Source: Fasciolopsis buskii
Lineage: Eukaryota; Platyhelminthes; Trematoda; Plagiorchiida; Fasciolidae
Assembly: GCA_008360955.1 (NCBI GenBank)
Contig: LUCM01008256.1
Span: 248,001 to 312,000 of the forward strand
DNA: 64,000 nt
Direction: 5' to 3'
The notes beneath the pieces were generated by a model. It was given only the letters and a program-made list of their open reading frames with translations, made no database searches and was not told where the DNA came from. Position numbers and translations under genes: made by a program. Below, one piece after another: positions 47,490 to 61,049 of this stretch. The first letter of the stretch is position 1. The number at the start of each line of letters is the position of its first letter.

Positions 47490-50400
47490 TAAAAAACTAA
47501 AATAACAACGCATTTGACTATAATGTGAAAATGAATGTATATGTAGATCGTATACCATTAGTTTAACAGTACTGCAAACTACTATTCGTTTCTGCCAGTG
47601 TAAAAACACTAAGGCACTTGATATGCCATTTAAAAAACCTCCTTTGTCTTTCAATTCGATGGCGTGCAGTAAGAAATAACTTTCCACTAATTCACCTTCG
47701 GTTTTACTCGCTTGGTTTGGAGGAGTTAGACTCAAAAATATGCAATGTACATATATTTCGGTTTTCTTTTTTGCAATTATACTAGACATCAATGTTTGCC
47801 TGAAATAACTCCCTCAGGCTTAGGTGATGCAACGAAGGGAGCTGAAAGGCGGATTTCATTGTCAGTCAGATATCTGGTTGGGAAATAAGAGGTATCATAA
47901 AATGGTCTAATTATCCATCGTGATAAGTGGGTATACTTGCGGGGGATAGACCAATGTTGATATGACACGCACGGAAACTTACTCAACAGCAAAACTATCG
48001 CATTGGTTTATCAAAAAATAAGGTTGTTTTCTTTGGAGACTGTAAGATGTCAAAAATGACATGCATGCCGCTCATCACATTTTATTCACCAGGCTCCAAG
48101 ACACCAATATAGCTTTTTAATAATCTGAAGCACGGATTTTGGTAATTCATCTAAATGGAATAGTGGTTTCCTTTTACAGCACTAAAAGTACTGTATAAGA
48201 TAAACTCAAATGTTTCAGACAAATAAAGTCTTCCGCAAGTATTAACCTTACTGCAGCAAAATACATTCTTTCAATAAAGTCTCATCATAAATAGTATAAA
48301 CGTGGATTTTTCATCCCAATTTCTAAAATGTCACGCTTCAATAGCTTTGAGAAGATGGGTAATGGAATTAACTATACTGCTTTTAGCAGAACAGTCTCGT
48401 TTGACCCTATACCCAGCAATCTGCACTTAATCTCCCATCTTTAAAACTCCGTCCAACTTTTTACCAGTGTTTGAAAAAACTTTTGGTTAGAATGTCTTAC
48501 TAGTGCTAGTTACAGGATACTGGAAACAAAAACAAGCGATGGCAGTACGCTAGCTTAAAATGAATTCACCATTCAGTGTAAACCATCGATGACGGTTACA
48601 AAACAAAAGCACCGTTATCTTAAACGGAATAAACATCCTTTTTATATTTTGTCTGTTCCTTCCTATCTTAAACACTCGGAAAATGAATTAGAACTAGCAC
48701 AATTGGCACCATTATTTATGAAATACAGGCTGCAGTAACTATGATTGTCAATATACCATTATAAGCACCCTTAAATAATGTAATTATGCAATGATTTGCG
48801 ATAACAAGACTTATCCATATAAATTAAGTTTCTTTGCTAGAAGGAGATCTGAGGTGTATATTAAGCAAAAAGATATACGCTAAGTTTGATATCACTGGTG
48901 GCAACTGCATAAAACCATTTTCTGATTACCCCAGATTGACAGACTAATATTTTACGAAACGGAAAAAATTTTCTACTTTTGGCAGCTGGGGTAGTAAGGT
49001 AAGATAATGGTTGTCTGCAACTTTGAAGACCAAATCTGGGAAGCTAATCCTTTCATCATTACGGCGTTTCCCCAAAATAGTTCTCATGAAATATTTATTC
49101 CGCCGCATTTGCTAACTGGAAGCGGATGTGGGAACAAAACAGGATCCTGAAAGAGACCTTCTGGAGATTCATTTCTGAAACCTATAACATTGTGTAATTA
49201 ATTATTCTAAAAGTTTTATGAAAGTAACAAGGCTTACTAATGGGATCAATGAACTTATAATGAGGATATCTAATTATATTTCTCAATGGGACACTTCCAT
49301 CAATAATGGAAGATGTCGCCGTCTTCACTCATGATCGCAAAAAGAGAGTGCTTACATTTTTCTGTGTTGTATGCTCAGAATTATCAATCCTTGCAATTAT
49401 TTTCTTTGACAGAAACTGTAATTAGAAAACCCAAGGCAATAAGGAGGCTAAGAAATTTTTAGGTAGTTCAACTCAGTTCACTCTGGACAGGTCTATAATG
49501 TTCACGTGAATAAACACGTATCCAGGGTGCCTTCAGTGGCAGGCAGGAAAACCTGGCACCCATTAGTTTTATTGGGTCACTTTTATTTTATCTTGCAGAA
49601 TATGGCCTAATAACTGCAAAGAAAAAGACAACCTTAATATTAAGTTTTCCATCGCATTTTACCAGTTTATTTTTTTGGCTTCATTTAATGAAATTCTGTG
49701 GACAGTGTTTTACTTCACTTTACATTCAGCACTATTGAATTACATGACGTTCTTTGATCTCTCTACCTGACAGCTAACCCTTTCCAAGTTCTCACTAGTT
49801 TGTTACTGGAAACGTTTATATCCATAGCTCTACACGTCTTGTTTCTCTCGTTCTTTGATTAAGGACTTGAGGTCGGTATAATTGCATCAGTATTCTTACA
49901 GAAAATACTCGATCCTGGTCCAAAAATCTCTTTCCTAGTCTTGTGAGCAGCTGCCTTACATTGCCGAATTCATTTCAGGTTAATTGCAAATAGCATTCTA
50001 CTTGTCCTTTGTTTTTCGATCACTTTGACTGCGAACAGTTAACTTACCTTCGTTATGATTGCTGCTTTTAAAAACTTAATCATTAAGCAGCTTTACTTTG
50101 CATGCACTTGCATATCATACTAGTTCATCGACGCATTAATGGTAGGGTACTAGTAAAATCTTTGCTAATACTCTTATTATGTCCATTTTTAACTCAGTTA
50201 CGCTTCATGTGCCTGTTTTTACGTTGCCGGTATACACAAAAAATTAATTAAGAGGGGAAAAAGATTCCTAGGACAGGCTACTGTGGCATTCATCTGGTAA
50301 CTTAATTACATCAGATTACTGTCAAAAGGTCGTGTTGTAATCATCATGTGTTTTGGTCTGTAGCATCGTGCCTTGCCTAGTTGGCAGAACTGGAAAGTTA

Positions 50401-51130
50401 GCCACGCAATGATTCCTACTGGCTATGAAGTATAAGTACGCGCTTAAGGTCACGCCTCGGTATAAGCCTCATGCTGATTAGTTAAAGAAATAAAGAATAG
50501 TGGTTTAGCGCCAGACAACCATAGAACAATTTTCGGAAATATGGCGATAGGAAATGCTGAATAAAAGCCCCGTTATAGTTATGTCTAAACAGTGTGGTTG
50601 CAATAGATCTTAAATCCTCTGTCGCACCCGGACGCAGAATGTTCTACAATTTTGAAAAGACTGCATTCAACTAATAAAATTTGAACTCATGTTCCAAAAT
50701 ATTGTTTTTCAATGAGTTAGCTCGTGAGTTTACTGCATCGCGGCAGCACACTTCCATCCCCTCCCCTCATTCAGCCTAATTAGGCTGAAATTGACAGTTA
50801 GCAGTTACTTCAGCCAAGAAGATTAGCTTGGCTGTGGGACCCGACTTTTGTGAACCCTTACTTTTCGTTACATACTACCGTACTAATAGGAACAACCTAA
50901 GGTTTTTCACCGATGAAAAACCTAATCAGGTTTTGTCATCTAACAGATTCTATAAGCAGATCGTTATCTTCTCTGCAGGTTCAGTAAAAAACACTGGTAA
51001 TCCGAGGCTATTTTTGAGACTCAGTACTAAACTGGGTCAAAATAGCATATTGGTTTTCGGTGGAGTTTTCTGCCTAAGTCCTACCAACGACCGGCGCACT
51101 ACCTGCATTACGATGTCTATGTATGACGAT
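47490..51130. other. Long AT-rich stretch almost without ORFs
   Basis: Apart from minus-strand frames at 47439-47992, no frame of 60 residues or more occurs until about 50828. I saw no domain motif, no box A/B and no tandem repeat. A frame at 50828-51154 is unassigned. Confidence 0.5.
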
Positions 51131-51415
51131 ATTATGCGATGCAGACGTTGCTGAAGGGCGAAATGCAGGAAATTCAGGAAGAACTATTTTTCTTGTGGCA
51201 AGTACTCACAGATTTGAAAGCGCAGTTTGAAATATGGGATCTGCCGGTGGACAAGTTGTGCATGTTTGCAAATCTGAACGATAAGCTGAAGAACCCCACA
51301 TGTAACGATTACATAGCAACTTGCGCTTGAAAATTTGTTAAGTCGTAAGACAAAATTGCCAAAGAACGTAAGAGCATCAACATTTGGGGATGGAACTTAG
51401 GATGTTCTTCCTCAG

Positions 51416-51509
51416 TTGGTGGCGACGTCAGTTCTTGGACAGCCGGACATAGAGGGTGTTCATGGAAAAGTGACTTTGTATGGGAGGAAAGTCTGCGTAT
51501 TGGTAGCTG
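51416..51509 (+). CDS. Candidate 94-bp exon
   Basis: It lies between a good acceptor (GATGTTCTTCCTCAG) and a consensus donor (GCTG|GTAAGT, GT at 51510). The frame reads LVATSVLGQPDIEGVHGK, then VTLYGRKVCVLVA. A second open stretch upstream (51139-51330, Leu/Glu-rich, GEMQEIQEELFFLWQVL) could be part of the same gene. A 120-residue minus-strand frame (51309-51671) competes with this reading, so confidence is low. No family recognised. Confidence 0.3.
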
Positions 51510-51519
51510 GTAAGTACAG

Positions 51520-52135
51520 ATTTGTGTGGCTTCCGTCCTGTAATTGTGTGCCTTATGAGCTATCCGGGGGCCACCGTACAAAAGGTCAAAGAAAAAATGA
51601 GAGGATTCTTGCGAAGATACAGGTAGATTGCTCAAGAAGACATGAGGAACCCAAGGAGCATGGGTATTCATTGTTTACTGGCACCAACCTTTTTCAGAAA
51701 ATTGATTATTTTCGGACATCATTTCGCCCAAGATCTTTGACGTTTGATATCAGTCTTGTAACACCTGTTCGCCTACGTTTGTTTGATCGTACATGAGATC
51801 TGCACGTCTCCGCCCGTGGTGCCATTTTTTCGGGTTCTCATTTTCCAATAGCTTAAGCTACTCGGTGCTTCTCGGCCCTGGTGTGCAATCTCCAGCACTG
51901 TCATATCGGTGCCACAATATGTACAATACAATTCTTCCATCCGATTGTCGGCTTAAGTCTTCTTTATTCTGTCGACTAGGGGCCTAGTTAATTGCGGTAT
52001 CGGAGTCGGATAAGCACCTGGCGAGGCAAGTATAGAGTCGCAATTCGAAAGTGTTCTACAGATATTTCATGATAGAGATCAGTCAGCTGTTATCTGCTCT
52101 AAGTGTAATCCTCATTATTAACTGATATATGTATA

Positions 52136-52168
<33 letters not shown>

Positions 52169-53195
52169 TCTCCAGCAACTATAGTACAACAATGTGTATG
52201 CAAATATATATTATCATACACAACTATTATATTTAGAAAGCCAGAAATCGGCTTTGGTGACAGGTTCCGCTTTATAAAAAGAAACCAAAACTAATGCATA
52301 TTCGAAAAACGATCTGAACTATAAATATAGTTTAGTCCCACAACATTTATGTTCAGTACGTTCAGTACGTTCTGGGCCCAGATCAGCGTTTGTGTTGATG
52401 GGAACATTACTTTTTACAGCGATCGAAACCAACAAAAAAAATACGAACACCCTATGTGCAGGGTCAAACCTTGCGTAATCATATAGTAGGTTTACTGAGG
52501 TAACCCATTCTCACGTGGTTTTCTCTTTCCAACCCCTTAGATCCGACCTTTTGCACACACCCTGAAGGAGAACCGTCCCGGATTTAAACACCAGGATATT
52601 CCTTCGAGTTTCACACCACAATGTAACATAAATGTCCGCCGAAGCCTTGTAAATTGAAAAATTGCAGAAGCCGTCCATGTAGCAACGAACACAGTTAAAC
52701 AGCTCGGTTCAACTCAACTTGCGCAGAACAACTGGGACCTCAGCGGCCATTTGGGCGTCCACACTTCCTCCGATGACATGCTCAAAAATTCACATCAGCT
52801 ACTGCCGGCCTTGTTCGCCTGTTTCCATTTGGTTCGTTGCAGAATTCCCTTAACAGCCAAAATGATAAAGGCATAGAGTTCTCGTTTCACCACTGAGAGA
52901 ACATGCATTGCGTTTGGGTTCAATTAATTCTTGATATCGGACTGAAAAATGTACTCTTTACTAGGTCTGCTTTGCAGTCCTCTGCACACTGACTCAGTAA
53001 TATTGGGACTACTTCGTATCTCAATTTAAGTGATGTTTCAAATGCATTTACACTCCAGAAAATTTCAAGCTGTGTGCATATTCTGTCCCAAAACCCCGAC
53101 CATTCTATTGCGGAAAAGTATGCACGCGCATTTATTTTTGAGCTTAGCTGCCACAGATTGGCACTGCTGCTTGACGTTCTATCACCGGTAGCGCA
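51520..53195. other. Unannotated DNA with (TA)n tract
   Basis: It contains the microsatellite at 52124-52169. No supported gene. Confidence 0.5.
52124..52169. repeat. (TA)n microsatellite
   Basis: TA repeat with single TGTA and TACA interruptions. Confidence 0.9.
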
Positions 53196-53199
53196 ACAA

Positions 53200-53620
53200 A
53201 CATTTCGCGAGGATCTATCCCCATCAAACCCCTCAGGATATTTAACGTTTTCATCACATTACCCCCGAATATATGTTTCATCACTGAGTGCAGGTTTGGG
53301 TGTCCCAGCCATTATGCATACAACTTGACTTCCTGTCCCTCAGTCATTCTAGTGGCTAGCCGTTGATCATGCCAAAGGCAGGCTAAGGGATGATGCCCAT
53401 GCCTATATGCAATGCTCTAGGTGTCGCTCAATGATCGCCTTGTACAGAAGGATGAATGCCTCCGGTTTCCGAAAGGATACCACGGGCAGTACCCTGAAGA
53501 GGTCATCCTTGCCTTTCCAGCAGCCGCATCTCACCATCCGACCAACTTGTAGTCGGCATTCATGACTATCCTCCAGATCCCTGACTGGCAACTGTCGATT
53601 GCTTTCGTTTATTAGCATTT
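53200..53620 (-). pseudogene. CR1-like LINE, thumb-region fragment
   Basis: On the minus strand one frame reads PEAFILLYKAIIERHLEHCI (about 53403-53465), the LYK..VR.HLEY.IQ block after the palm. A second frame, from about 53355 down to 53215, continues with ATRMTEGQEVKLYA, a stop, then WLGHPNLHS and LNILRGLMG. This matches the next conserved block (Y..RL..L.L.SL..RR.RGD.I..Y.ILRG). The two are joined through a frameshift, and a stop interrupts the second. The rest of the element is missing. Confidence 0.6.
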
Positions 53621-53639
53621 TCTATTCCCCAGCCCAGTC

Positions 53640-53835
53640 AAAAATTTTGACCCGTTATTGCTACTGAGGCGCGAACCCAATAATCTTGCTCAATTTCTGT
53701 CAAAATCTATCGACAGCGTTGACTGGCCCGAAATATCCTCAGATCAATCAACAAGTTTTCTCAAATCCACTTATCATCCATTCACGCTGCTACTGATTCA
53801 AATGAAATTTTAATAAGAATCGAAGAAATTAGCAC
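53640..53835. other. Short unannotated gap
   Basis: No feature supported. Confidence 0.4.
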
Positions 53836-53844
53836 AGCGCGCTA

Positions 53845-53925
53845 TTAGACGGGCGGCCGGACAGAAGAATACCGGGTGTGCATACGTGAAAAGTAGCAAA
53901 AACCGGTCGTGCGCTTCCGGGCCAT
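53845..53925 (+). repeat. Decayed copy of the 40.5-kb ribozyme repeat
   Basis: It shares with 40480-40552 the blocks CCGGGTGTGCATAC (against CGGGTACGCATAC) and ACCGGTCGTGCGCTTCCGGG (against ACCGGTCGTGTGCTCCCGGG). Between them the ribozyme core is ruined: CTGACGA reads GTGAAAA, and several bases of stem II and the GAA are lost. The outer stem I strands survive. This shows that the 40.5-kb motif belongs to a dispersed family. Confidence 0.6.
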
Positions 53926-53929
53926 TCTT

Positions 53930-56900
53930 TATCTTCTACATGACGAAAATCTTGGCCTAATGAGGGCATCAACTTGTTTTTTCCCCTATTTCAAGCAGTT
54001 CTATGTCTCTCAGAAAAAAATCCTCCGATCGATATACATTTGGTTATTCAATCTGCCGTTGTTCCCTGCACACTCCTGTCATCTCCACTGAAATTCTCTT
54101 TTCGTTTCCTTTTCATCAATATTTTCGTGTTTACTTTTTATACCCTCCTTTTATCTTGAGTTCTTTGCATTTTCGACGTTTCACCTCCCCCTTTTTCGGT
54201 TCTCATCTTACATTTCGTCCATTAGAACGAATATTTTTTATTTCTCCGCATTTTTGCTTAGTGTTTTTTGTTCCCTTTTTTCCTGTTCAGAATTCATAAA
54301 TATTCTCATTAAAATCCTTTACCGTGAGTGTTTTACTCGTGCTGTCCTTTTTTGTGTTGTACATGTTGTCATATTTGGCCAGGCTGTCTTGAAAAGTTGG
54401 GCCATGCAGGCAACTGTATGCATACAGGCTTTGAACCGCTTGAAAACATGAGAATGCTTGTAACCAGCTGCACAGCTTGGCTCACCAGGTCCTTTGTCGC
54501 TTGCGGTACTCTGCATAGGACGATAAATGTACAAATCGATGAGGTCTTCACGCGAGAGTATCTTCACCTCTAGGGGTTCAAGACGACAATCTGAAAATTA
54601 GCGTCAAAACGATTTAGACGGATTTTTGAAGTTGTTTGACCAAGCATTTGGCAAGGCTGGTCTTTTGTTATGTGGTTTACTTCGTTTTACCCATTTTGTT
54701 TTAGCCACAGGAATGTGGTTTTTGCTTTTAGATGAGCAGCTCACCAAGAACATTACCTGCAATGGTCTTGCAAAGAGCTGCACTGGAACCTGCGGTCATA
54801 CCGGTCATCAAGAGTGCTACAGTTGCTTCGAAACATGAGCCGCGTGCGACAGCTCTGACAGACGTGGAGACGTCAGCGGTACACTCCTTATTTGTAGCAT
54901 TTTTCAGCTGCCAAGCAAACTTCCGGAGTTAATTGAGACATTCACCAAAAAATAAAACCAAATTCGGGCACTTTTCTACTTGAAGCTCTGCGATCGCAGT
55001 TTAATTGCTGAACAGGATATATTATGAGCGAGGAAATTGCCACCGCACCAGGGAAAACTACGATTATCGCAACCACCATTTATGGTTAGTGGCACCACCC
55101 ATGACCGCATGTAGGTTTGCCAGAAAAATGGGCAACAACGGTCTATTTAGACAGGAAGTCCGAACAATACACGAAGAGATCACGGGCATAAATACCCAAG
55201 ACGAATTATAGACACTATAAACTGCTGGTTGTTAGATGCACTTTGGGTGAAATCAAGTCGATTCCGAAAAAAGTACCTCAGATTTGGAAAAGTATATCGG
55301 TGTGGATCGACAGCAGGCGACAATACTAAGGTATACAACAGGAGCGTGACAATAATAGTAATAATGATAGTTATTTCTGATACAGTGCCGAGGTATGCAG
55401 TGTGCATCATCATGACGTGCAATGATAGTCACGTAGAAAAATGTAGAAGACATGCACATCGGCGAATGATGTGTATCCCAGGCCATACTTGTAGATTGAG
55501 TGTACAATCCGTGACGAATTTCCACGCGGGGAATTTGAGATTTCTGGGCACTTCTAGGCCCCATAACTTCGTGTTTGTGGCGTATGTCATGGGCCGCTAT
55601 ATGCACGCAGGAGTTCGAGGTGGACCGACGATACTACCGTAGGTTCCTTATTGTAGTGAGATGCGAGAGTGATGGAAATAGACACGAAACTGGATATGGT
55701 AGAGTAGACAGGTTGTTGGCAGAAAGGAAATGCCTTATAACACGGAACAGAAGGTTTGGAAGCAATTTCCGACGAAATGCATTGTCTGGAATATTTGAAT
55801 CAGTTTGTTTAGACAGTTGGAAACGGGGACAGGATAATTTTATGGTTTCATGTCTAGTTTAAGAGGTTTGTTCGTAGCTAGTTCTGATTTCTCGATTCGC
55901 AGCTGGGTCAAATGGTGGAGATAAAGTTGGGAAAGGAATGTGCATGTGGCTCAAATAAGGCTATATCTGGTGGACTCTTATTGAATTTGGCATCCAGAAG
56001 CCGCAGTTTGTTTCCAAATTTGGCAGGCTGGATGACGGTTCATGGAAAATGAAGATCTCTATTCCTTTTTGATGAAATGTTCAGGTGTATGCAGGATGAC
56101 AACACATCAAATGTCGATAAAGATTGTCCCCCGTGAGTTCGGTTTGTCATTAAATTTAGGGTCAGGAGAGATTTTGGAGGGAGAAAAAGGAAGCCAGAAA
56201 AAAATAGTGCACGTGGAGTATTGGGATTTGAGAGCTGTTACCAAAATACTGCTAGTGGGTGGGGCTGACCGAACGCTGGCCACCAAACCTGAAAAGTCGT
56301 TTAGGGGTGAACGCAGGTATAATCCGCCAACCTAGTTTCACCCATACATCGCTGCAGCCAAGCTTTCCGCCTGATGTGGTTCAGCCAAAGCGATGGATTT
56401 GACGGCCCCCTCGGCACCATCGTCCTCAGGAAGTGAATGCAAGAATGCGAATATAGTGTGGGCAGGATGAGCCTTATACTAGGCTTCACAGAGTGACTAG
56501 TCCAAGGCGGGCGAAAGCCGCGATAACCAGAGTAGGAGGCCGCTGTATATAATCGGGCAGCTTATGATGGCCTGAAACGAAAAAAGGAATGAGCGGCGGT
56601 CTGGCACTGCTGCCGGCTGCGAAGTGTAAGCGATGAGTCGTGCCAGCGGTTCAGAATAGAAAAGTACCGCGGCGTTTAGTTTAATCCAAAAAATATGAGG
56701 CTGATGACTGAAGCTGTCCGCAGTCTGGTTTAATAAAAGTTTCAATAGGTGTCCGGGCTTACACAGCAGATGGGTTGACTAAGCACGTAAGTAGAAGAAA
56801 GCTATCCGGTATTTTAGGGGTTTTGGGCAAGAACGACTGCAGTAGATATGCGTCACGGAACGGTTATGGGAGGCAGAGTAGCAATAAGGACTGACTAAAT

Positions 56901-58435
56901 TATGGTCCAGTCTGGAAGGTCATACCGTTTAAGCCGAAGAACAGGGCAGGTCTAGTGGGCATGATGAATGGAGACTGTCACAGATAAGAAGAATTAAGAA
57001 GCGGATGGAGAAAACGGTAGGAAATGAGGACCAGGGGAGCCTCGGGTGCAGATATGCTGAACGGAAGTCGGTAAGCTTGCAAACATGAAGCTGGTCAAAA
57101 TGTGCAAGACAATGATACCAGATAACAGGATAAACCACCAAATGAAATCAGTATGCAGCAATGAACTTGCGAAGAGAGTTTGTCTCTGCCTTTTCTATAG
57201 ATAGTGTATATTTCTGGACATTCGAGAGGCGCGCGCAAGACACGATCAATTTTGCACAAGGAAGGCAGAGTGAAAACACGGAAAACAAAAACCAGACGTG
57301 AGGATGCAATGCATTTGTGTTTCCATGATCATAACCTGCAATGTGGCGGGCTGCGGAAGAGCCTTTGCTTTTTTAAGTCGAAGCTAGATAATCCTTCGCA
57401 AAGACTTTCTGGGGCTGATTACCAGTCTTCTACTGCGAGTCAGACCATGTTTAAGTGCATCAAAGGTGCGTACTGGGAGGGAAAAATTTAGCTGGAAAGC
57501 ATTGGCGGACCCTGCCATATGGCCGGGTTCCTCGAAAATCAATAGGTTTATATGCCACGGTGGGATGGAGATGAGTCAAAACAACATTGGAAGAAATGAG
57601 GTGAATGGAGATTGGTATTTAACATTTAAGTGTCAATACAGTAGTGAAGATGGAGCAGCTGGAGACATTCAATGTTGCATCAAGCTATTTAAGAAAAAAT
57701 ACTATATGAAGAATCCTTGAAGGAGAAACAATGGAACGCAAAAAGTTGGTCAGTGGGCTCACGCGTTTGGAAGCGGACTGCGGTATTTCGCGGGAAGGAG
57801 ACGATCTCACTCGGCACTTAAATACACTTACTAATAATGACATTTTTTATCCTTTTTGATATCGGAGATTCAGTGTTCTGTGGCGGTAGGGGTCAAGGGT
57901 TGGGAGATTGCACGACGTTTCAGTAGCGTTAGTAACAGTGTTTTGACGAGTCGTAATGTTTCGTCTGCATGGGGTAGGCGGGGCGGTCATTGGCGTGGCT
58001 TGTCTTATCTTAGGGTTATGCCACCCGGTACTAGAGAGTCACACCCGAATAGCACCTTTCTATGAGGGTTAGACAAACAACGCATAGGAGAGCCTTCGCT
58101 GCCTCTGTGGACATTATCAAACCGGGACAACAGCCGAGGAGAAAGGGCAGTCTGAAATTTGTTCCAGCTGGTGCCAAATTGAGTAAACATAGAATAGAAA
58201 TAGCGGGAACAGTCTTTTTCTTACACAGGTTGCAGTGTCCAGACGACTGTCCTAAAATGCATTTGGAGAAGGTGTTTCCGTGACGCGGCGTGTACAACAA
58301 ACGTACCGATTGCATACACCCTATAGGATATACGGCTCAGTTGGTCTTAGGCTTCATGCCCCTTATTCGTAGCTTGTTTATCTTTTGACTTTTGATACGT
58401 TTGCAGGTGCAGCTTTCAGTGGTCTGATAGGACGG
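53930..58435. other. Unannotated DNA, T-rich then purine-skewed
   Basis: 53960-54310 is T-rich on the plus strand. From about 55000 to 58000 the plus strand is visibly purine-rich with few pyrimidine runs. Many frames are open on both strands (for example 55229-55642 plus and 55253-55606 minus) without recognisable domains. It could be an unrecognised repeat or UTR-like sequence. No gene claimed. Confidence 0.4.
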
Positions 58436-58439
58436 CTAG

Positions 58440-61040
58440 CACAAGCGTGTGGAACCAAGAGTCATTATTTACTCACAGGGTAGTAGAAACTACAGGGTAG
58501 TACACGGTATGATCCATGTCCTTACACCTCTCCCTAACCATATTATTGACAGAACTTGCCCACCCTATCTTAACCGGCAGCATCTTCTAACTCCAGTACG
58601 CCAACTTGACCGGAGAAGCTTTATCCTAGCGAATGACCCACAGAGGGCTGCAGATGAATTTTATCGCAGCGTGGCCAGCTGCATCTCGAAAATGACCATT
58701 ATAGAATGACTAAACAGAAATAGCGCTTCACAACTTGTCTCCCAGGATGTCAAATATGCCAAGTTGCAGGGGCACTTTTCACTGACACATGGCTTTTCCA
58801 AGTTTAATCTTTTGCACCATCTGTCTGACACTCTCTCTCTCCCAAGTGAATCGCTCTTTATGAAAAAAGAAGCTAAGGCGCTGAGGCATAAAATTACTTC
58901 AGAATACTTTCAAAACTACACAAATAAAGATTTCATGATTGCAAGCCTTCAGTGAACTTCCTAGTTTTGCTTAATTGGGAGTGTGACAACCCCAAAAGAC
59001 ATACCTGAGGCGTTCAATCAATATTTCGCCTATTCCATGGCCCAATTTACAGTTAATGACCCACCCCAATAATAGCATAGGACCAAACCCACCTTATCTG
59101 CGGTTCTTTGACTATTGCAAGACATTTAGCCAATTTCATACCAGGGTGTCACCAAGGCCCTGATGGCAGCCCTCCAACAGCTGTTCTTGGTTGTTGCTCT
59201 GACCTGCATTTGCTACTGCTCAACCTCTTCACACTTTCGACTAACTCTGGTGTAGTTCCGGTCAACCTGAAACACTCTGCAGCGACCCCAGCCATAAGAG
59301 AGGGTATTTGTTCAATTACCGCCCCATTAACCACATGCCTGTTATCTCCAGGATTGTGAAAGAGGTGGTACGAAAATCAATCGTAGACCATATTTCAGCC
59401 TCCAACCTCCTTAGCCCTAAACGGCATGGATTTCTCCAATCCCGTTCCTGTTCGACCAGTTAATTTGACTTCCTGAATATTTTAGCCAACCTAGCGAACC
59501 GAGGTATGGCTTTCGCAGCCATCTGCCTGGATATGTCTAGGGCCTTTGACCACGTTCGTCATCCGAACCTTTTATCAAAAATAAACTTCTTTGGCATCAC
59601 AGACAATCTTTAATCCTGGCTCTCGTCTTACCTAACCCAAAGATCACAGGTGGTCTCCATTGACGGCGTTGCCTTCGATCCCAGTCCTATTACTAGTGGC
59701 GTCATACAGCGTAGCGTACTTGATCCCCTGCCATTCGTTATGTACACTAATGTTGCGTTAAATTCAATATCGCACGGAGTCCATTTCCTGCTTGTTGATG
59801 ACAAAAATGGTTTATCCTCTTAAGTCAAATGAAGTTAGTACTGCGGTTAGAGACAGTTTTGCCGATTTGTCTACTTTGGGCCATTTGTGTGCCTCCTGAA
59901 TGATGAACTCTGCCGATAAGAGCAAAATACTCACATAGATTTTGCTACCTGGACCTCCTGCTACATGTAGGCTCAGAATCCGTGACTTTGGTCTCAACCA
60001 CTAAGCATCTCTAAATTTCTTAGAGCATGTAGTTATTCAGTCGGCTGAAGCTAGAAATGTAAGTCTGATTTTTTGCGCAATGAAACTATCCGACAGAATC
60101 TTCAACATTCATAAAATAGGTTGTCGGCCACTCCTTCACTGACAGCATGTCAAAGTCAGATAGGATCTGCATTGAAAGTGTTCAGCGATGCTTAAGTAAA
60201 CAAGTGATAGGTCGGTCAATGAATCTGGATTACAAGAAACGCTGTCTAGCCCTCAAACTTGAGCCGCTTTGGTTACGGAGGCTGAAAATTAACCTGGCGT
60301 TTCTATATGGCCTGATGAATAGGCTTCCCTTCTCCACCGACCCACCCATATTCTCATCTGCCAGCCCCTACTTTCTCCGTCATAGGTCCCTAACCATCCA
60401 CACGGAAATCGCCAAATCCTCTTTAAGGTCGCATTTCTTTCTTGTTGTTTATGCCAAACTTTGGAACAAACTTCCCATTAGCATTCGGTGCATACAGAAC
60501 CAATCTAGTTTTAAGGCTGCCTTAAACACTTACCTAGGTGTCACCCAGGTCCTTCAATTGACCAACACCCCTATCTCGGAAGAGCGTGCCTCTGAGTCAG
60601 CCATGGACTTCTAAATGCATATCCCACCCCCCTATATCCAATAAGCTCTACTTTCCATAACGCTCCATCTGTGGGTGCAAGAGAACCTATTATTCTAGCG
60701 TAATACTGTCAACACCGAAAATTAGCCCTCGCTGATCGCTGGGTTGATGGAGTAGTCGTAACCATTTTAAGAGGGATCTACTCCTGGCCCATCACTAGGA
60801 CCAACGCTTCCCAACTGGAAGACATGCAAATATTACGGATATGTCTCCCCCGCTTTTCCGTTCACTCCCGTAATTCTCGGCCCTTTTATTTACCTATTTA
60901 CGTTTTCTTTGGCGCTCGCCACAACTCCTCAGCTAAAACACTCTCTAGAATGCCGTTTCATCCATTTTTTCGCTGTGTAGATGCCCAGTGTTTTCCAGGA
61001 ATACACTATTATTAGTGTCAAATGAATCAACATAACTAGG
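58440..61040 (+). pseudogene. CR1-like LINE, 5'-truncated and broken
   Basis: Plus strand, in order: a linker with NDPQRAADEFYRSVASCI (about 58635) and FSLTHGFSKFNLLHHLSD (58772); finger blocks LFTLSTNSGVVPVNLKHSAA (59223) and SIVDHISASNLLSP.RHGF; palm motif CLDMSRAFDHV (59524) with the first catalytic Asp; SWLSSYLTQRSQV; a decayed GVIQRSVLDPLPF; LVDD where (F/Y)ADD is expected (about 59791); and an intact 155-residue thumb/C-terminal frame (60147-60614) with LEPLWLRRLKINLAFLYGL and FLVVYAKLWNKLPISI. A 3' UTR-like segment follows to about 61040. The endonuclease is missing and stops and shifts interrupt the palm. It is dead. Confidence 0.85.
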
Positions 61041-61049
61041 CTAAACTAT

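Noticed and set aside
55229..55642. 137-residue plus ORF overlapping a 117-residue minus ORF
   Set aside because: No motif, no splice support, and both strands are equally open in skewed DNA.
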